A stretch of DNA of 64,000 nucleotides from Micromonospora sp. WMMA1363 (GTDB lineage: Bacteria > Actinomycetota > Actinomycetes > Mycobacteriales > Micromonosporaceae): the NCBI RefSeq assembly GCF_030345795.1, contig NZ_JAUALB010000001.1, positions 3,030,001-3,094,000 on the forward strand, in the 5' to 3' direction. The position numbers were made by a program, and so were the translations under genes. The notes under the pieces are model-generated. The model ran no database searches. It worked only from the letters and a program-made list of their open reading frames with translations, and was not told the DNA's origin. Positions 24,273-34,500 of the stretch are shown piece by piece; position 1 is the first letter of the stretch, and each line of letters begins with the position of its first letter.

Positions 24273-25579
24273 CGAGCACCTCCGGCCACGACCTCGATGG
24301 ACGCGCGGCGCTCCGGCCGCAGGGTGGCGGCGGCGGCACGGATCTGTTCCGCGGTGACCTCGCCGACCAGCCGGGGTAACTCGTTGAGCAGCCCCGGCTC
24401 GCCGCGTTGCTGCTCGAGGACGGCCATCCGCAGCGCCCGCCCGAGCACCGCGTCGGTGTCGCGCAGCAGGTGGGTGGCCATTCGGGCCTGGGTACGGGCC
24501 AGCTCGCCGTCGGCCAGTCCGTCGGTGGCCAGCCGGTCCAGCTCCTCGTCCACGGTGCGCAGCACCTTGTCCACGCCGCCGCCGGGAGGCAGGTGCGCCT
24601 GGAGCAGGAAGGCCGTCGGGTCGCGGACGTCGAACGGGTCGCCCATGAAGCCGAGGTAACCGCCGACGCTCGTCACCGTCCGGTCCCGCTGGACCAGCCG
24701 TTCCACCAGCCGGGACGCGTCACCGTCGGTGAGCACCTCGGCGAGCACCACGTACGGCAGATAGCCGGCGAAGTCGCCGACCGGATCGGGCACCCGCCAC
24801 GCCGAGGCGACCGCCGGCAGCGGGGCCAGCCGGTCGGTGTACGACGTCCGCCGTTCCGCGGTCAGGTCCGGCTCGTCGAATTGCGGCCGACCGGGCGCGG
24901 GGCGGGCCGGCACGTCGCCGAAGTGTCGCTCGATCAGCGCCAGCGCCTCCGCGACGTCGATGTCCCCGCTGACCGCCAGCACCGCGTTGCCACTGGCGTA
25001 GTAGTGCTGGAAGAAGTCGGCCGCATCCTCGACAGCCGCCGACTCCAGGTCGCCGAAGGATCCGTAGCCGTCGTGGGCGTTGGGAAACGTTTCGAACATG
25101 ACCGGCGGCAGGGTCAGCCAGGGGAACCCACCGTAGGGCCGGTTGAGCACGTTGACCCGGATCTCCTCCTTGACCACGTCGACCTGGTTGCGGAGGTTCT
25201 CCTCGGTCAGCCGGGGGCCGCGCATTCGGTCGGCCTCGAGGAACAGCGCCCGTTCCAGTGCGTTGCTCGGCAACGTCTCGAAATAGTCCGTGTAGTCAAG
25301 GTGGGTGGAGCCGTTGAAGGTGCCACCGGCGCCCTGGACGTGCCGGAAGTGCGCCAGCTTCGGCAGGTTCTCCGAGCCCTGGAACATCAGATGCTCGAAG
25401 AGATGAGCGAAGCCGGTGCGCCCCTCCGGCTCGGAACGGATGCCGACGTCGTAGACGACCGCCACCCCGATCACCGGGGCACTGCGGTCGGGTGTCAGCA
25501 CCACCCGCAGGCCGTTGTCGAGGGTGAACCGCTCGACGGGATACCTCGTCGCTGGGATCTTCGTTCTGCGCGCCGGCAC
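24269..25579 (-). CDS. M16-family zinc metallopeptidase, catalytic subunit
   Basis: The 436-residue protein starts MPARRTKIPATRYPVERFTL. It contains the inverted zinc motif HLFEH in GRTGFAHLFEHLMFQGSENL (residues ~58-77), the downstream glutamate region (EADRMRGPRLTEENLRNQ), and the YGGFPWLTLPPVMFE motif of the pitrilysin/processing-peptidase family. It forms a pair with the zinc-less paralogue downstream, as in mitochondrial processing peptidase and bacterial PqqF-like heterodimers. The stop overlaps the first start-site repeat. A small membrane-protein gene lies 94 bases upstream. Confidence 0.92.
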   Translation of the reverse strand: MPARRTKIPATRYPVERFTLDNGLRVVLTPDRSAPVIGVAVVYDVGIRSEPEGRTGFAHLFEHLMFQGSENLPKLAHFRHVQGAGGTFNGSTHLDYTDYFETLPSNALERALFLEADRMRGPRLTEENLRNQVDVVKEEIRVNVLNRPYGGFPWLTLPPVMFETFPNAHDGYGSFGDLESAAVEDAADFFQHYYASGNAVLAVSGDIDVAEALALIERHFGDVPARPAPGRPQFDEPDLTAERRTSYTDRLAPLPAVASAWRVPDPVGDFAGYLPYVVLAEVLTDGDASRLVERLVQRDRTVTSVGGYLGFMGDPFDVRDPTAFLLQAHLPPGGGVDKVLRTVDEELDRLATDGLADGELARTQARMATHLLRDTDAVLGRALRMAVLEQQRGEPGLLNELPRLVGEVTAEQIRAAAATLRPERRASIEVVAGGAR

Positions 25580-25673
25580 GGCTCGACCCTAGCGCGTCGA
25601 CACCCCACGCAACGACGACCTACCGGCACCGGGCGCCGCCCGGCGAGCGGCGCCCACGGCGACGCGGTCGTGC

Positions 25674-25862
25674 TCAGCTCTCGGTCGAGGCGGATCCGCC
25701 ATCCGGGCTGCGCAGTTCCACCGGCGCGACTGGAGCGGCCCCACCTGGCGCGGCGTGCCACGGGGTGAAAGCCGCGACCACGGCGAGCAGCACTCCGGCG
25801 GTGGCCAGCGCCACGACCAGCAGCAGTTCCCGCACCGCACCCGAGCCGGTGTCCCCCGTCAT
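25674..25862 (-). CDS. Small single-pass membrane protein, unknown
   Basis: A 62-residue product beginning MTGDTGSGAVRELLLVVALA, with one transmembrane helix at about residues 12-34 and a short Ala/Pro-rich, Ser-ending tail on the other side (ELRSPDGGSASTES). No known family was recognised. It is on the same strand as the M16 pair and may be the first gene of that operon, with a 94-base gap. The hydrophobic pattern supports it being real. Confidence 0.55.
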   Translation of the reverse strand: MTGDTGSGAVRELLLVVALATAGVLLAVVAAFTPWHAAPGGAAPVAPVELRSPDGGSASTES

Positions 25863-26057
25863 GGCTGCCCTCCCACGCCGGGCGGTCGGCCCGGCGCTGT
25901 CCCCGGACAGCCTCCCGCGGACGCGGGCCCCGCGCAGTCGTCCATCGGACCCACCAGGTGCCGATTGCCGACTGAGTCCACCCGTCGAGTGGTGGGTGGT
26001 CAGCCGACAAGCGATCCAGCGACCAGGAGACCGGCCGCAGCCACGGGCCCGGCCCGG

Positions 26058-27389
26058 TCAGGTGGCCCGCGGACGCCGCCCCCGGCGCGGGCGGCCCGAG
26101 GACCGGTGTCCCATCCGGCCGTCGGTGCCGCCGGACCGACCCGCGGCCTCCCGACTGCCGGCACCGCTCGGGCGGGACGCCTGCGCGGTCGGCGGCGGTG
26201 CGATCGTCACCGGTACACCGGACGGCTCCCGGGCGCCGGTGACCCGGACCAGTTCCGGGTCACCGGGACGTACCCGGGTGGCCTGCGGGCGGATCCCCGC
26301 CGTCGCCATCAGGCGGGACACGTCCCGCCGCTGCTCGGGCAGGACCAACGTGACCACGGTGCCGGACTCCCCCGCCCGGGCGGTCCGGCCGCCCCTGTGC
26401 AGGTAGTCCTTCGCCTCCGTCGGCGGGTCCACGTTGACCACCAGGTCCAGCCCGTCCACATGGATGCCCCGGGCGGCGACGTCCGTGGCGACCAACGCGG
26501 TCACCTGCCCGGTGCGGAACTGCTCCAGGATCCGGGTGCGCTGCGGCTGCGACTTGCCGCCGTGCAGCGCCGCCGCGCGTACGCCCTTGGCGAGCAGCTG
26601 CCGGGCGACCCGGTCGGCACGGTACTTGGTGCCCATGAACAGGATGGTCCGGCCCTCCCGGGCCGCGATCCAGCTCAACGCGGCCGGCTTGTCCGCGGCC
26701 TCGATGTGCAGGACGTGATGGGTCATCGCAGTGACGGTGGCGGTGCCCGGGTCCACCGAGTGGGTGACCGGGTCGGTGAGGAACCGGCGGACCAGCCGGT
26801 CCACGCCGCCGTCCAAGGTGGCCGAGAAGAGCATCCGCTGACCGCCCGGGGCGACCTGCTCCAGCAGCCGGGTGACCTGTGGCAGGAACCCCATGTCGGC
26901 CATCTGGTCGGCCTCGTCGAGGACGGTTACGCCGACCTGGTCGAGCCGGACGTCCCCCCGGTCGATCAGGTCGTGCAGCCGACCGGGGGTGGCCACGACC
27001 AGTTCGGCGCCGGCCCGCAGCGTCTGCGCCTGCCGGTTCAGCGACAGCCCACCGACCACGGTGGCGCAGCGCAGCCCGACCGCGCGGGCGTACGGGTCGA
27101 GGGCCTCGGTCACCTGCTGGGCCAGCTCACGGGTGGGCACCAGGAGCAGGGCGAGCGGACGTCCCGGCCGGGCCCGGCGGCCGGCGGTGCGGGAGAGAAC
27201 AGGAAGCCCGAAGGCCAGGGTCTTACCGGAGCCGGTTCGGCCACGACCGAGCACGTCCCGGCCGGCGAGTGAGTCCGGCAGCGTGGCCGCCTGGATCGGA
27301 AACGGGGCGGTGATGCCCTGGGCGGCCAGCTCGGCGACGAGCGCCGGGGCCAGCCCGGTGTGGGCGAACGACGGGGTGACAGTGATCAT
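26058..27389 (-). CDS. DEAD-box ATP-dependent RNA helicase (RhlE/CsdA-like)
   Basis: The 443-residue protein has the Q motif (FAHTGLAPALVAELAAQGITAPFPIQ), motif I GRGRTGSGKT, motif Ia PTRELAQQV, motif II VLDEADQM, motif III FSATLDGGV, motif V VATDVAARGIHV and motif VI HRGGRTARAGESG. The C-terminal tail is basic Arg/Gly/Ser-rich, useful for RNA binding. It lies downstream of a cold-shock gene on the same strand, suggesting cold-related RNA remodelling. Its ribosome-binding site is in a hairpin (27396-27424). Confidence 0.93.
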   Translation of the reverse strand: MITVTPSFAHTGLAPALVAELAAQGITAPFPIQAATLPDSLAGRDVLGRGRTGSGKTLAFGLPVLSRTAGRRARPGRPLALLLVPTRELAQQVTEALDPYARAVGLRCATVVGGLSLNRQAQTLRAGAELVVATPGRLHDLIDRGDVRLDQVGVTVLDEADQMADMGFLPQVTRLLEQVAPGGQRMLFSATLDGGVDRLVRRFLTDPVTHSVDPGTATVTAMTHHVLHIEAADKPAALSWIAAREGRTILFMGTKYRADRVARQLLAKGVRAAALHGGKSQPQRTRILEQFRTGQVTALVATDVAARGIHVDGLDLVVNVDPPTEAKDYLHRGGRTARAGESGTVVTLVLPEQRRDVSRLMATAGIRPQATRVRPGDPELVRVTGAREPSGVPVTIAPPPTAQASRPSGAGSREAAGRSGGTDGRMGHRSSGRPRRGRRPRAT

Positions 27390-27395
27390 ATGAGC

Positions 27396-27424
27396 CTTCC
27401 TCGACGCGGCACGTGTCGAGGAAG
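27396..27424 (-). promoter_or_regulatory. Hairpin hiding the Shine-Dalgarno of the DEAD-box helicase
   Basis: On the minus strand a 10-bp perfect stem (CTTCCTCGAC / GTCGAGGAAG) with a 9-base loop contains in its 3' arm most of the GAGGAAGG Shine-Dalgarno, five bases before the ATG. When folded, the site is sequestered. This suggests translational control, for example autoregulation by the helicase or a temperature response. Confidence 0.6.
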
Positions 27425-27558
27425 TGCGCCGGACGGCGCTTATCGACCGGCGGACCCGTCCGCCGGGAACTCACAAGCACGAACCGAGGGGTACGGGCCC
27501 GGCCCACCGCCGCGTCGCCGCCTGGTAATCAGGTCGACGGCGGGGCGGGCCGGTCCCG

Positions 27559-27583
27559 CCACCGCGCCCGGAGGGCGCGGTGG
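27559..27583 (-). terminator. Hairpin terminator after the cold-shock gene
   Basis: Perfect 11-bp stem (27559-27569 / 27573-27583) with a 3-base loop, 20 bases past the cold-shock gene stop. Confidence 0.7.
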
Positions 27584-27602
27584 ATGGTGCGCGATCCGGG
27601 GA

Positions 27603-27806
27603 TCAGAGCGGGCGGATGTTCTCCGCCTGCGGGCCCTTCTGGCCCTGGGTCACGTCGAACTCGACCCGCTGGTTCTCGTCCAGGCTCCGGTAGCCGGACG
27701 TCTGGATGGCCGAGAAGTGGGCGAAGACGTCGGCCCCGCCGCCGTCCGGGGTGATGAAGCCGAAGCCCTTGTCAGCGTTGAACCACTTGACGGTGCCGAT
27801 AGCCAT
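27603..27806 (-). CDS. CspA-family cold-shock protein
   Basis: The 67-residue single OB-fold domain reads [20 protein letters not shown] with RNP1 (KGFGFIT) and RNP2-like (VFAHFS) motifs, plus the ending [16 protein letters not shown] of cold-shock domain proteins. These bind single-stranded RNA/DNA and melt mRNA structure. AAGGAG precedes the ATG. The leader holds a strong hairpin at 27829-27853. The helicase gene follows downstream after a terminator. Confidence 0.96.
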   Translation of the reverse strand: MAIGTVKWFNADKGFGFITPDGGGADVFAHFSAIQTSGYRSLDENQRVEFDVTQGQKGPQAENIRPL

Positions 27807-27828
27807 GTTCGTCTCCTTGACGGAACGT

Positions 27829-27853
27829 CGGGCCCGCACCTGTTGCGGGCCCG
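27829..27853 (-). promoter_or_regulatory. 5' leader hairpin of the cold-shock gene
   Basis: Perfect 10-bp stem CGGGCCCGCA/TGCGGGCCCG with a 5-base loop, ending about 22 bases before the start codon. A structured leader fits the post-transcriptional control usual for cold-shock mRNAs, but no specific motif was recognised. Confidence 0.45.
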
Positions 27854-27936
27854 AAGAGATACGGACCGCGCGGAACTGCGCGGACCGCCTGTCGCTTCTG
27901 GTCGCCCCGCCCGGAGAGCTCCGGACACAACAAAGA

Positions 27937-27964
27937 GCGCCTGGGGCCACAATCCGCCAGGCGC
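27937..27964 (-). terminator. Intrinsic terminator after adnB
   Basis: Stem GCGCCTGG/CCAGGCGC with a 12-base loop followed on the minus strand by TCTTTGTTGT, 43 bases past the adnB stop. Confidence 0.65.
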
Positions 27965-28007
27965 ACACAGAGTCTCTGGGAACCATAACTGCAACGCCAC
28001 TAAGGTA

Positions 28008-31000
28008 TCACGAATGTCCGGGCCGGCCACCCGCCGCCGTAGTTTCCGGCACCGCGGCGATCAACGCGGTCAGACCGGCCACATCGAGCAGGTCGACCGG
28101 TCGGACGGTGACCGCGTCCCGGACGTAGTGGAACGCCGCCCCGACCCGCTCGGCCGGCACTCCGGCCAGCTCCGCCCAGGCCAGCCGGTACACGGCGAGC
28201 TGCACCGCAGCCGCCTCGGCGGCGGCGCCGGCCGGCTGTCGGCCGGTCTTCCAGTCGACCACGTCGAACCGGCCGGCGGGGCGGGCGAAGACGGCGTCCA
28301 TCCGGCCGCGGACCACGATGCCGGCGATCACCGTCGCGAATGGGACCTCCACCTCCACCGGCACCCGGTCGGCCCACTCACTGACCAGGAAGCGCTCCTG
28401 GAGCTCGGCCTGCGCCTCGTCCGGCGCGGCGTCGGCGTCCGCCGCGCCGGGCATCTCGTCGACGTCGAGCAGCCGGTCGGCCCCGAAACGCTGCTCCAGC
28501 CAGGCGTGAAACGCGGTGCCCCGCCGGGCGTACGGGTTGGGTTCGCTGGGCAGCGGGCGGCGCAGCGTCCGGGCCAGGCCGGCCGGATCCCGACGCAGCG
28601 CGACCAGCTGGGTCACCGAAAGTTGCCCGGGCAGCGCGACCTCGACCGGGCCGGACCACCGCGTCAGTTCAGCCCGCTCGGCGAGGAGCAGGTCCGCCTC
28701 CCGCCGCCACCGCGCCACCTCCGGGTCCCCGGCGGCCGGGTCGGCCTCGCCCGTGGGCGGGTCAGCGGCGTCGACGCCCGTCGGGCCGGTCCCGGTGCCG
28801 GCCGGGCGGTCCCCGGCACCGCCCGACAACCCGGCATCGGCCACCGGTCGGCGGGCACCGGCGCCGTCGGCAAGGTACCGCCGGATCAGCGCGGCCGCCT
28901 CGGCGAGGGCCGGACGGCGGGCGCCCAGCGGGTCCGCCGGCCACTCCGCCCGCAGCACCACCTCGGTGGTCGGGTTCGCCGCGTCCGGCGCGGGCTCCGC
29001 GGTCCACTCGTCGACCAGATGCCCGGCGCCACCGTCGAGGCAGGCGTCGCGTATCTCACACAGCAGCACCGACGGGCCACGTGGACGCTTGGTGCCCTCG
29101 CCCCACCAGTGACCGGAGCAGAGCAGCAGCCGGCGCGGCCGGGTCACCGCCACGTACGCCAGCCGCCGTTCCTCCCGCTCGTCGTGCGCCCGCCACGCGT
29201 CGGTGAAGTCCTCCACCGCCCGTGCCATCCCGCGCTGCTCCTCGACGTCGGCCAGGGCCAGCGCGGGCAGCCCGTCGGCGTCCCCACGGAGTGGGAACGG
29301 CAACACGCCCAGCCCGCCCAGCCAGTGGTCGGAGTTGCGCACCGGGCCCGGCCACACTCCGCGGCTGAGCCCCACGACCGCCACCACGTCCCACTCCAGG
29401 CCCTTGGCCGCGTGCGCGGTGAGGATCTGCACAGCTCCCTCGACGACCTCCACCTCGCCAGGGGCGAGACCGCGCTCCTCGTCCTCCGCGGCAGCGAGGT
29501 AGGCGAGGAACGCGGTGAGGGTCGCCCCCGGGGTCTCCCCGCTGAACCGGGCCGCGACGTCGCCGAGCGCGTCCAGGTGACCCCGGGCCAGGCCGGCGTC
29601 GCCGGCCCCGTCCCGGCCGGCCCGCACCGCCACTTCCACGTCGAGACCGATGGTGCGCTCCACGTCCGCGATCAGATCCGGCAGGGACTGGTCCAACCGG
29701 TACCGCAGCAGCCCCAACTCCCGGGCGTACGCGCTCAGCCGCGGGTAGCCCTCCGCCGAGTACGCCTGCGCCGGGCCGAGATCGGCGAGCGCCTCCACCA
29801 GCGTCGCCTCGTCCAGCGCGTCCGGGACGATCTCCGGCTCGTCGCCGGCCGCGAACCGGCGGCGGGCGGCGGCGATGGTCCGGGCGCGCCGGTGCAGGGC
29901 CACCAGATCGCGCGGTCCGATCCGCCAGCGGGCACCGGTCAGCAGGCGCAGCAGCGCCGCCCCGTCGGTCGGGTCGGCGAGCACCCGCAGGGTGCACACC
30001 ACGTCGCGGACCTCCGGCGTGTCCAGCAGGCCGCCCAACCCGACGACGTCGACCGGCAGGCCCCGCGCCCGCAGCGCCGACTCGATCGCCGGGATCTGAC
30101 TGCGCAGCCGCACCAGCACCGCCGTGGTCGGGCGTGCCGCCACCGGAATGTGCTCGGGCAGCGCACCCGGGGTTCCCGCCGCGCCCCGCCAGGCGCGCAG
30201 CACACTGTCGGCGATCCAGTCGGCCTCCTCGGCGTACGTCGGCAGCAGCGCGCAGTGGACGGTGCCGGCGGCGGCGCCGCGGGGGCTGCGGTGCGGGATG
30301 GAGTCCTTGACGCTGCGCGCGGCGTGCAGTTCCGGCACCCGGGCCCCGGCCGCGCGCAGCGGCGTCGCCAGAGCGTTCGCCACACCGAGGATCTCCGGCC
30401 GGTTACGCCAGCTGGTGGTGAGGCTGCGCACTCCGGCTGGGACTCCGTCGGCGCGGGCGAACTCGGCGGGGAACCGGTCCAGGGTGCCGGCACTGGCCCC
30501 ACGCCAGCCGTAGATCGACTGGCAAGGATCACCGACGGCGGTCACCGCATGCCCCCCGCCGAAGAGAGCGTTGAGCAGCACCACCTGGGCGTGGCTGGTG
30601 TCCTGGTACTCGTCGAGTAGCACGACCCGGTACCGATCCCGCTCGATCTCGCCAACCGCCGGGTGGTCTCGGGCGACCCGGGCGGCCCGGGCCAGCTGGT
30701 CGGCGAAATCCATCGCCTCGAAGTCGTCCTTGCGGCGGGCGTACGAGCGCACCAGCGGAAGCAGCTTCAACCGGGTCCGCTGGAGCGCCAGCGCCCTGCG
30801 TACGTCGGCGTACACCCGGCCCGGCCGGGCCTGCACCTCGGCGAAGAACCGGCCGGTCCAGGCGGCCAGGTCGTCCGCGTCGACCAGATGCTCGTCCAGC
30901 TCGCCGGCGAGGGCCAGCACCGCGTCGGTGATCGTGCTCGGCATCCGGTCCACGTCGGACATGTCACCGTCGTAGTTGCGCACGATCAGGTCCATCAGCT

Positions 31001-31532
31001 GCCAGCGGGACGCCTCGGTGAGCAGCCGGGCGGACGGCTCGTACCCGGCCCGCAGGCCGTGTTCGGTCACGATCCGGCCGGCGTAGGAGTGGTACGTGGA
31101 GACGGTCGCCTCGCCGGACAGGGGGTCGTCGAGCGGGTCGCGCCCGCGCCGGCCCATTCGACGGGCCAGCTGGTCGAGCCGCGTCCGTACTCGATGCGCC
31201 AGCTCCCCGGCGGCCTTACGGGTGAAGGTGAGCCCGAGCACCTGCTCCGGCCGGACATAGGAGTTGGCCACCAGCCAGACCACCCGGGCGGCCATCGTCT
31301 CGGTCTTGCCCGAACCGGCGCCGGCCACCACCAGCAGCGGCTCCACCGGTGCGGCGACGATCGCCGCCTGTTCCCGGGTCGGTGCCGGAAGCCGCAGCAG
31401 CTTCGCCAGCTCGACCGGGGTGTACCGGGGGCCGGCGTCGGCCGTCCGGGGGGCCGGGGCCGCGGCGCTGAACAGGGTCGGCTGGGTCACCGGGCTACCC
31501 TCGTCCGCGACTGTGTGGCTGGCAACACTCAC
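28008..31532 (-). CDS. adnB: AdnB, UvrD-like helicase with C-terminal RecB-type nuclease
   Basis: About 1174 residues. The N-terminal SF1 motor has Walker A VVAGAGSGKTETM, Walker B VVLLDEYQDTSHAQV, GDPCQSIYGWRGAS and a late VAVTRPRRLLL. The C-terminal RecB-family nuclease domain has the GRMDAVF element and FDVVDWKTGRQ (D ... DWK catalytic core). It partners AdnA in the actinobacterial DNA end-resection machine and corresponds to the downstream gene of the mycobacterial pair. The start GTG at 31532 overlaps the adnA stop (GTGA), which strongly supports coupled, stoichiometric synthesis. Confidence 0.93.
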   Translation of the reverse strand: MSVASHTVADEGSPVTQPTLFSAAAPAPRTADAGPRYTPVELAKLLRLPAPTREQAAIVAAPVEPLLVVAGAGSGKTETMAARVVWLVANSYVRPEQVLGLTFTRKAAGELAHRVRTRLDQLARRMGRRGRDPLDDPLSGEATVSTYHSYAGRIVTEHGLRAGYEPSARLLTEASRWQLMDLIVRNYDGDMSDVDRMPSTITDAVLALAGELDEHLVDADDLAAWTGRFFAEVQARPGRVYADVRRALALQRTRLKLLPLVRSYARRKDDFEAMDFADQLARAARVARDHPAVGEIERDRYRVVLLDEYQDTSHAQVVLLNALFGGGHAVTAVGDPCQSIYGWRGASAGTLDRFPAEFARADGVPAGVRSLTTSWRNRPEILGVANALATPLRAAGARVPELHAARSVKDSIPHRSPRGAAAGTVHCALLPTYAEEADWIADSVLRAWRGAAGTPGALPEHIPVAARPTTAVLVRLRSQIPAIESALRARGLPVDVVGLGGLLDTPEVRDVVCTLRVLADPTDGAALLRLLTGARWRIGPRDLVALHRRARTIAAARRRFAAGDEPEIVPDALDEATLVEALADLGPAQAYSAEGYPRLSAYARELGLLRYRLDQSLPDLIADVERTIGLDVEVAVRAGRDGAGDAGLARGHLDALGDVAARFSGETPGATLTAFLAYLAAAEDEERGLAPGEVEVVEGAVQILTAHAAKGLEWDVVAVVGLSRGVWPGPVRNSDHWLGGLGVLPFPLRGDADGLPALALADVEEQRGMARAVEDFTDAWRAHDEREERRLAYVAVTRPRRLLLCSGHWWGEGTKRPRGPSVLLCEIRDACLDGGAGHLVDEWTAEPAPDAANPTTEVVLRAEWPADPLGARRPALAEAAALIRRYLADGAGARRPVADAGLSGGAGDRPAGTGTGPTGVDAADPPTGEADPAAGDPEVARWRREADLLLAERAELTRWSGPVEVALPGQLSVTQLVALRRDPAGLARTLRRPLPSEPNPYARRGTAFHAWLEQRFGADRLLDVDEMPGAADADAAPDEAQAELQERFLVSEWADRVPVEVEVPFATVIAGIVVRGRMDAVFARPAGRFDVVDWKTGRQPAGAAAEAAAVQLAVYRLAWAELAGVPAERVGAAFHYVRDAVTVRPVDLLDVAGLTALIAAVPETTAAGGRPGHS

Positions 31533-34500
31533 TCCCCCGGCTCTGCGGTCGCCGGCCCGGTCGGCGGTTCGACGACCTGGCGCCCCTGCCCGGACACCGG
31601 GCAGCTCGCCCGCACCGGGCAGACCCGGCACTTCGAGTTGGCGACCGCGGCGAAGGTCGCGGCGGCCATCGTATCGGCGGTCCGCCGGACCAGGGCGGTC
31701 GCCCAGCCGGCCCCCGCCCCGACCGCCGGCTGGGTCTGCTCCTTCGCGTCCTTCGCGCCGGTGCCGAGTTGCACCAGCGCGGCCCCGCCGGACTCCTCAC
31801 CGAAGTCCGCGAACGCCCCGGCCTCGACCGCCGCCTGGTACGCGCCGAGCTGCGGATGCTCGGCGAGGTCCGCGGCGGTCACCGCAGTGGACTTGCCGGT
31901 CTTCAGGTCGATCACCACGAGGCGGCCGTCCGCGTCGACCTCCAGCCGGTCCACCCGGCCGACCAACTCGACCGGCCGGCGCGGATCGTCGAGCCGGACG
32001 GCGAACTCGTGCTCGATGGCGAGCAGCCGACGCGGGTTGGCCGCCAGCCAGCGCAGCAGCTTGTCGACCATCGCCTCGGCACGGGCCCGCTCCGGACCGG
32101 CCATCCAGCGAGCTGCCAGCTCGATCGCGTCGAAGCGGGCCGCGACGTAGTCGAGCAGCGCCTCCCGGTCCGCGCTGGCGTCCTCGGCGAGCATCGCGGC
32201 GGCGTGCACGAGGTTGCCGACGCCCTGGGCGGTCCCGGCCGGGGCGCTCCCGCCGTGGCGTTCCAGCAGCCAGCGCAGGCTGCACCGCAGCGCGCTCTCC
32301 ATCGCCGACGGGGTGACCCGGACCGGCTCCCCCTCGTCGATCAGTGGCCGGTCGTCGGAGAGCGGGCGCAGCCCCCACCAGTCGTCCGGATGCGCGCCGG
32401 AGACCCCGGCGGCCGCCAGGTGGGCCAGCTCGGCCGCCGCCGCGTGCCGCCGGGCGACCGACGCGGCCGGGTCGGTCACCGCGGTACGCAGTTCGGCCAC
32501 CAACGACGCCAGGGTCAGCGCCCGGGGCGGCCGGCTCACCGGCAGCGTGGTCGCCCGCTCGGTCTCCCCGCCCGGTCGTGGCCCGTCGCCGGTGGGCGAC
32601 CCACCGGTCGGTCCGTCGTCTTCCGGCGGGTCGGTCGGACCGAGTTCGTAGAGGAACCGGCTGGGCTGCTCCTCATGGTCGTCCCCGCCGACCGCCGCCG
32701 AGGCGACCGCGCTGACCAGCAGCCGACGCCGGGCGCGGGACACCGCGACGTGAAACAGCCGGCGCTCCTCGTCCAGCAGGGCCGAGGTCTGCCCGACCAC
32801 CGTGGCGAGCCGACCCTCGCCGGCCGAGCGCCCGGCGAGCACGTCGACGAGGCGCTCGGAACCGAGCAGGCTGCCACGCAGCCGCAGATCGGGCCAGACG
32901 CCCTCCTGCACCCCGGCGACGGCGACCAGGTCCCACTCCAGACCCTTGGCGGCGTGCGCGGTGAGCAGCCGAACCGCGTCGCCCCGGTCGGCGGTCGGGG
33001 CGAGCGTGTCCGCCGGCAGGTCCTGCGCGAGCACGTGGTCGAGGAACACCTCGGTGCGCGCGCCGGGCAGTCGGTCGGTGAAGCGGGCGGCGGCGTCGAA
33101 GAGCACCATCACGGCGTCCAGATCCCGATCGGCCGCCTCAGCGCGCCGACGCCGCGCGATGTCGCCCTCGCCCGTCGCCGCCGGGGTTCGGGTCAACGCC
33201 GCCGACCACAGCTCGGCGAGGCCGCTGGTCCGCCAGACCGCCCAGAGCACGTCCTCGACGGTGGCGCCGGGCCGGGACGCCGTTTCCCTGGCTACGGCGA
33301 GCAGGCCGGCCACCGTCTGCGCCGGCTCCGCCCAACGGCGATCGATCCCGGCCAGCTCGGCCGGATCGCGCAGCGCCTCGACAATCAACTCGCCCGACGG
33401 GCGGCGGTCCCCGGCGGCCAGCGCCATCACCCGTAGCCCCTGCCGCAGTCGCCGCTCAGCAAGCGGGTCGGCCCCGCCCAGCGGCGAGTGCAGCAGGGCG
33501 ACGGCGGCTTCCTCGTCGAGCCGCTCCGGCTCCAGCGCAGCGCGCAGCAGGAGCAGCAGTGGGGCGACCGCTGGCTGTAGGTGCAGCGGCAGGTCCTCGC
33601 CGTGCACCACGGTCGGCACGCCGGCGGCGTGCAGGGCGCGGCGCAGCGAGGGCAGCTGCCGCGCGGTGGACCGCACCAGCACCGCCATCTCCGACCAGGG
33701 CACCCCGCCGAGCAGGTGCGCCTCCCGCAGCGCGTACGCCAGCCAGGCCGCCTCGCTGCTGGCCGAGCGAAACGTGCGCACCTCCATCGTGCCGCCGGCG
33801 GCGGGCAGCGGACGTGCCCGGCGGTGTGCCCCCGGACCACGCAGCCGGCGGGCCAGCCGGGCACGCGCCGCCAGCAGCCGGGGACCGGCCCGGTAGGAGG
33901 TGGTCAGGATGACCTGGGCGGCGGGTGCCCCGGTGGCGGTGCGGAACCGGTGCGGAAAGGCCAGCACGCCGGTCGGGTCGGCGCCACGGAAGGCGTACGT
34001 GGACGAGTCGGGATCGGCGAAGGCCACCAGGGTCCGGCCGCCACCGGCCACGGTGGCCAGCAGATCCTGCTGGGCGGGGTCGGTGTCGGCGTACTCGTCG
34101 ACGTAGACGTACGCCAGCCGGCGCAGCTCGGTGTCCTGCAGCTCCGGGTCGTCGAGCAGCATGCCGGTGGCGGCCCGGACCAGCTCGGCCGGGTCGTACG
34201 CGATCGAGCCACGGCTACTCACATCGCGCAGCGCGAGCACGGCGACGTACTCCCGGAGGAAACGCGCGGCGGCCGGCCAGTCGGCCCGGCCGAGCTTCTC
34301 CCCCAGCCGGGCCAGCTCGACCGGGCCGACACCGCGCTCGGCGGCACGCATCAACAGGTCACGCAGCTGCGCCGCGAAGGCCCGGGTACGCAGCGCCGGG
34401 CGCAGATCCTCCGGCCAACCCACGGGATCGTCGCCCGGCTCCTCGCCGACCAGGTCGAGCAGCTCGCGGATGATCAGATCCTGCTCGGGGCCGGTGAGGA

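Noticed and set aside
27360..30620. 1086-residue plus-strand open frame
   Set aside because: Antisense to adnB and the cold-shock gene; product is compositionally biased and domain-free.
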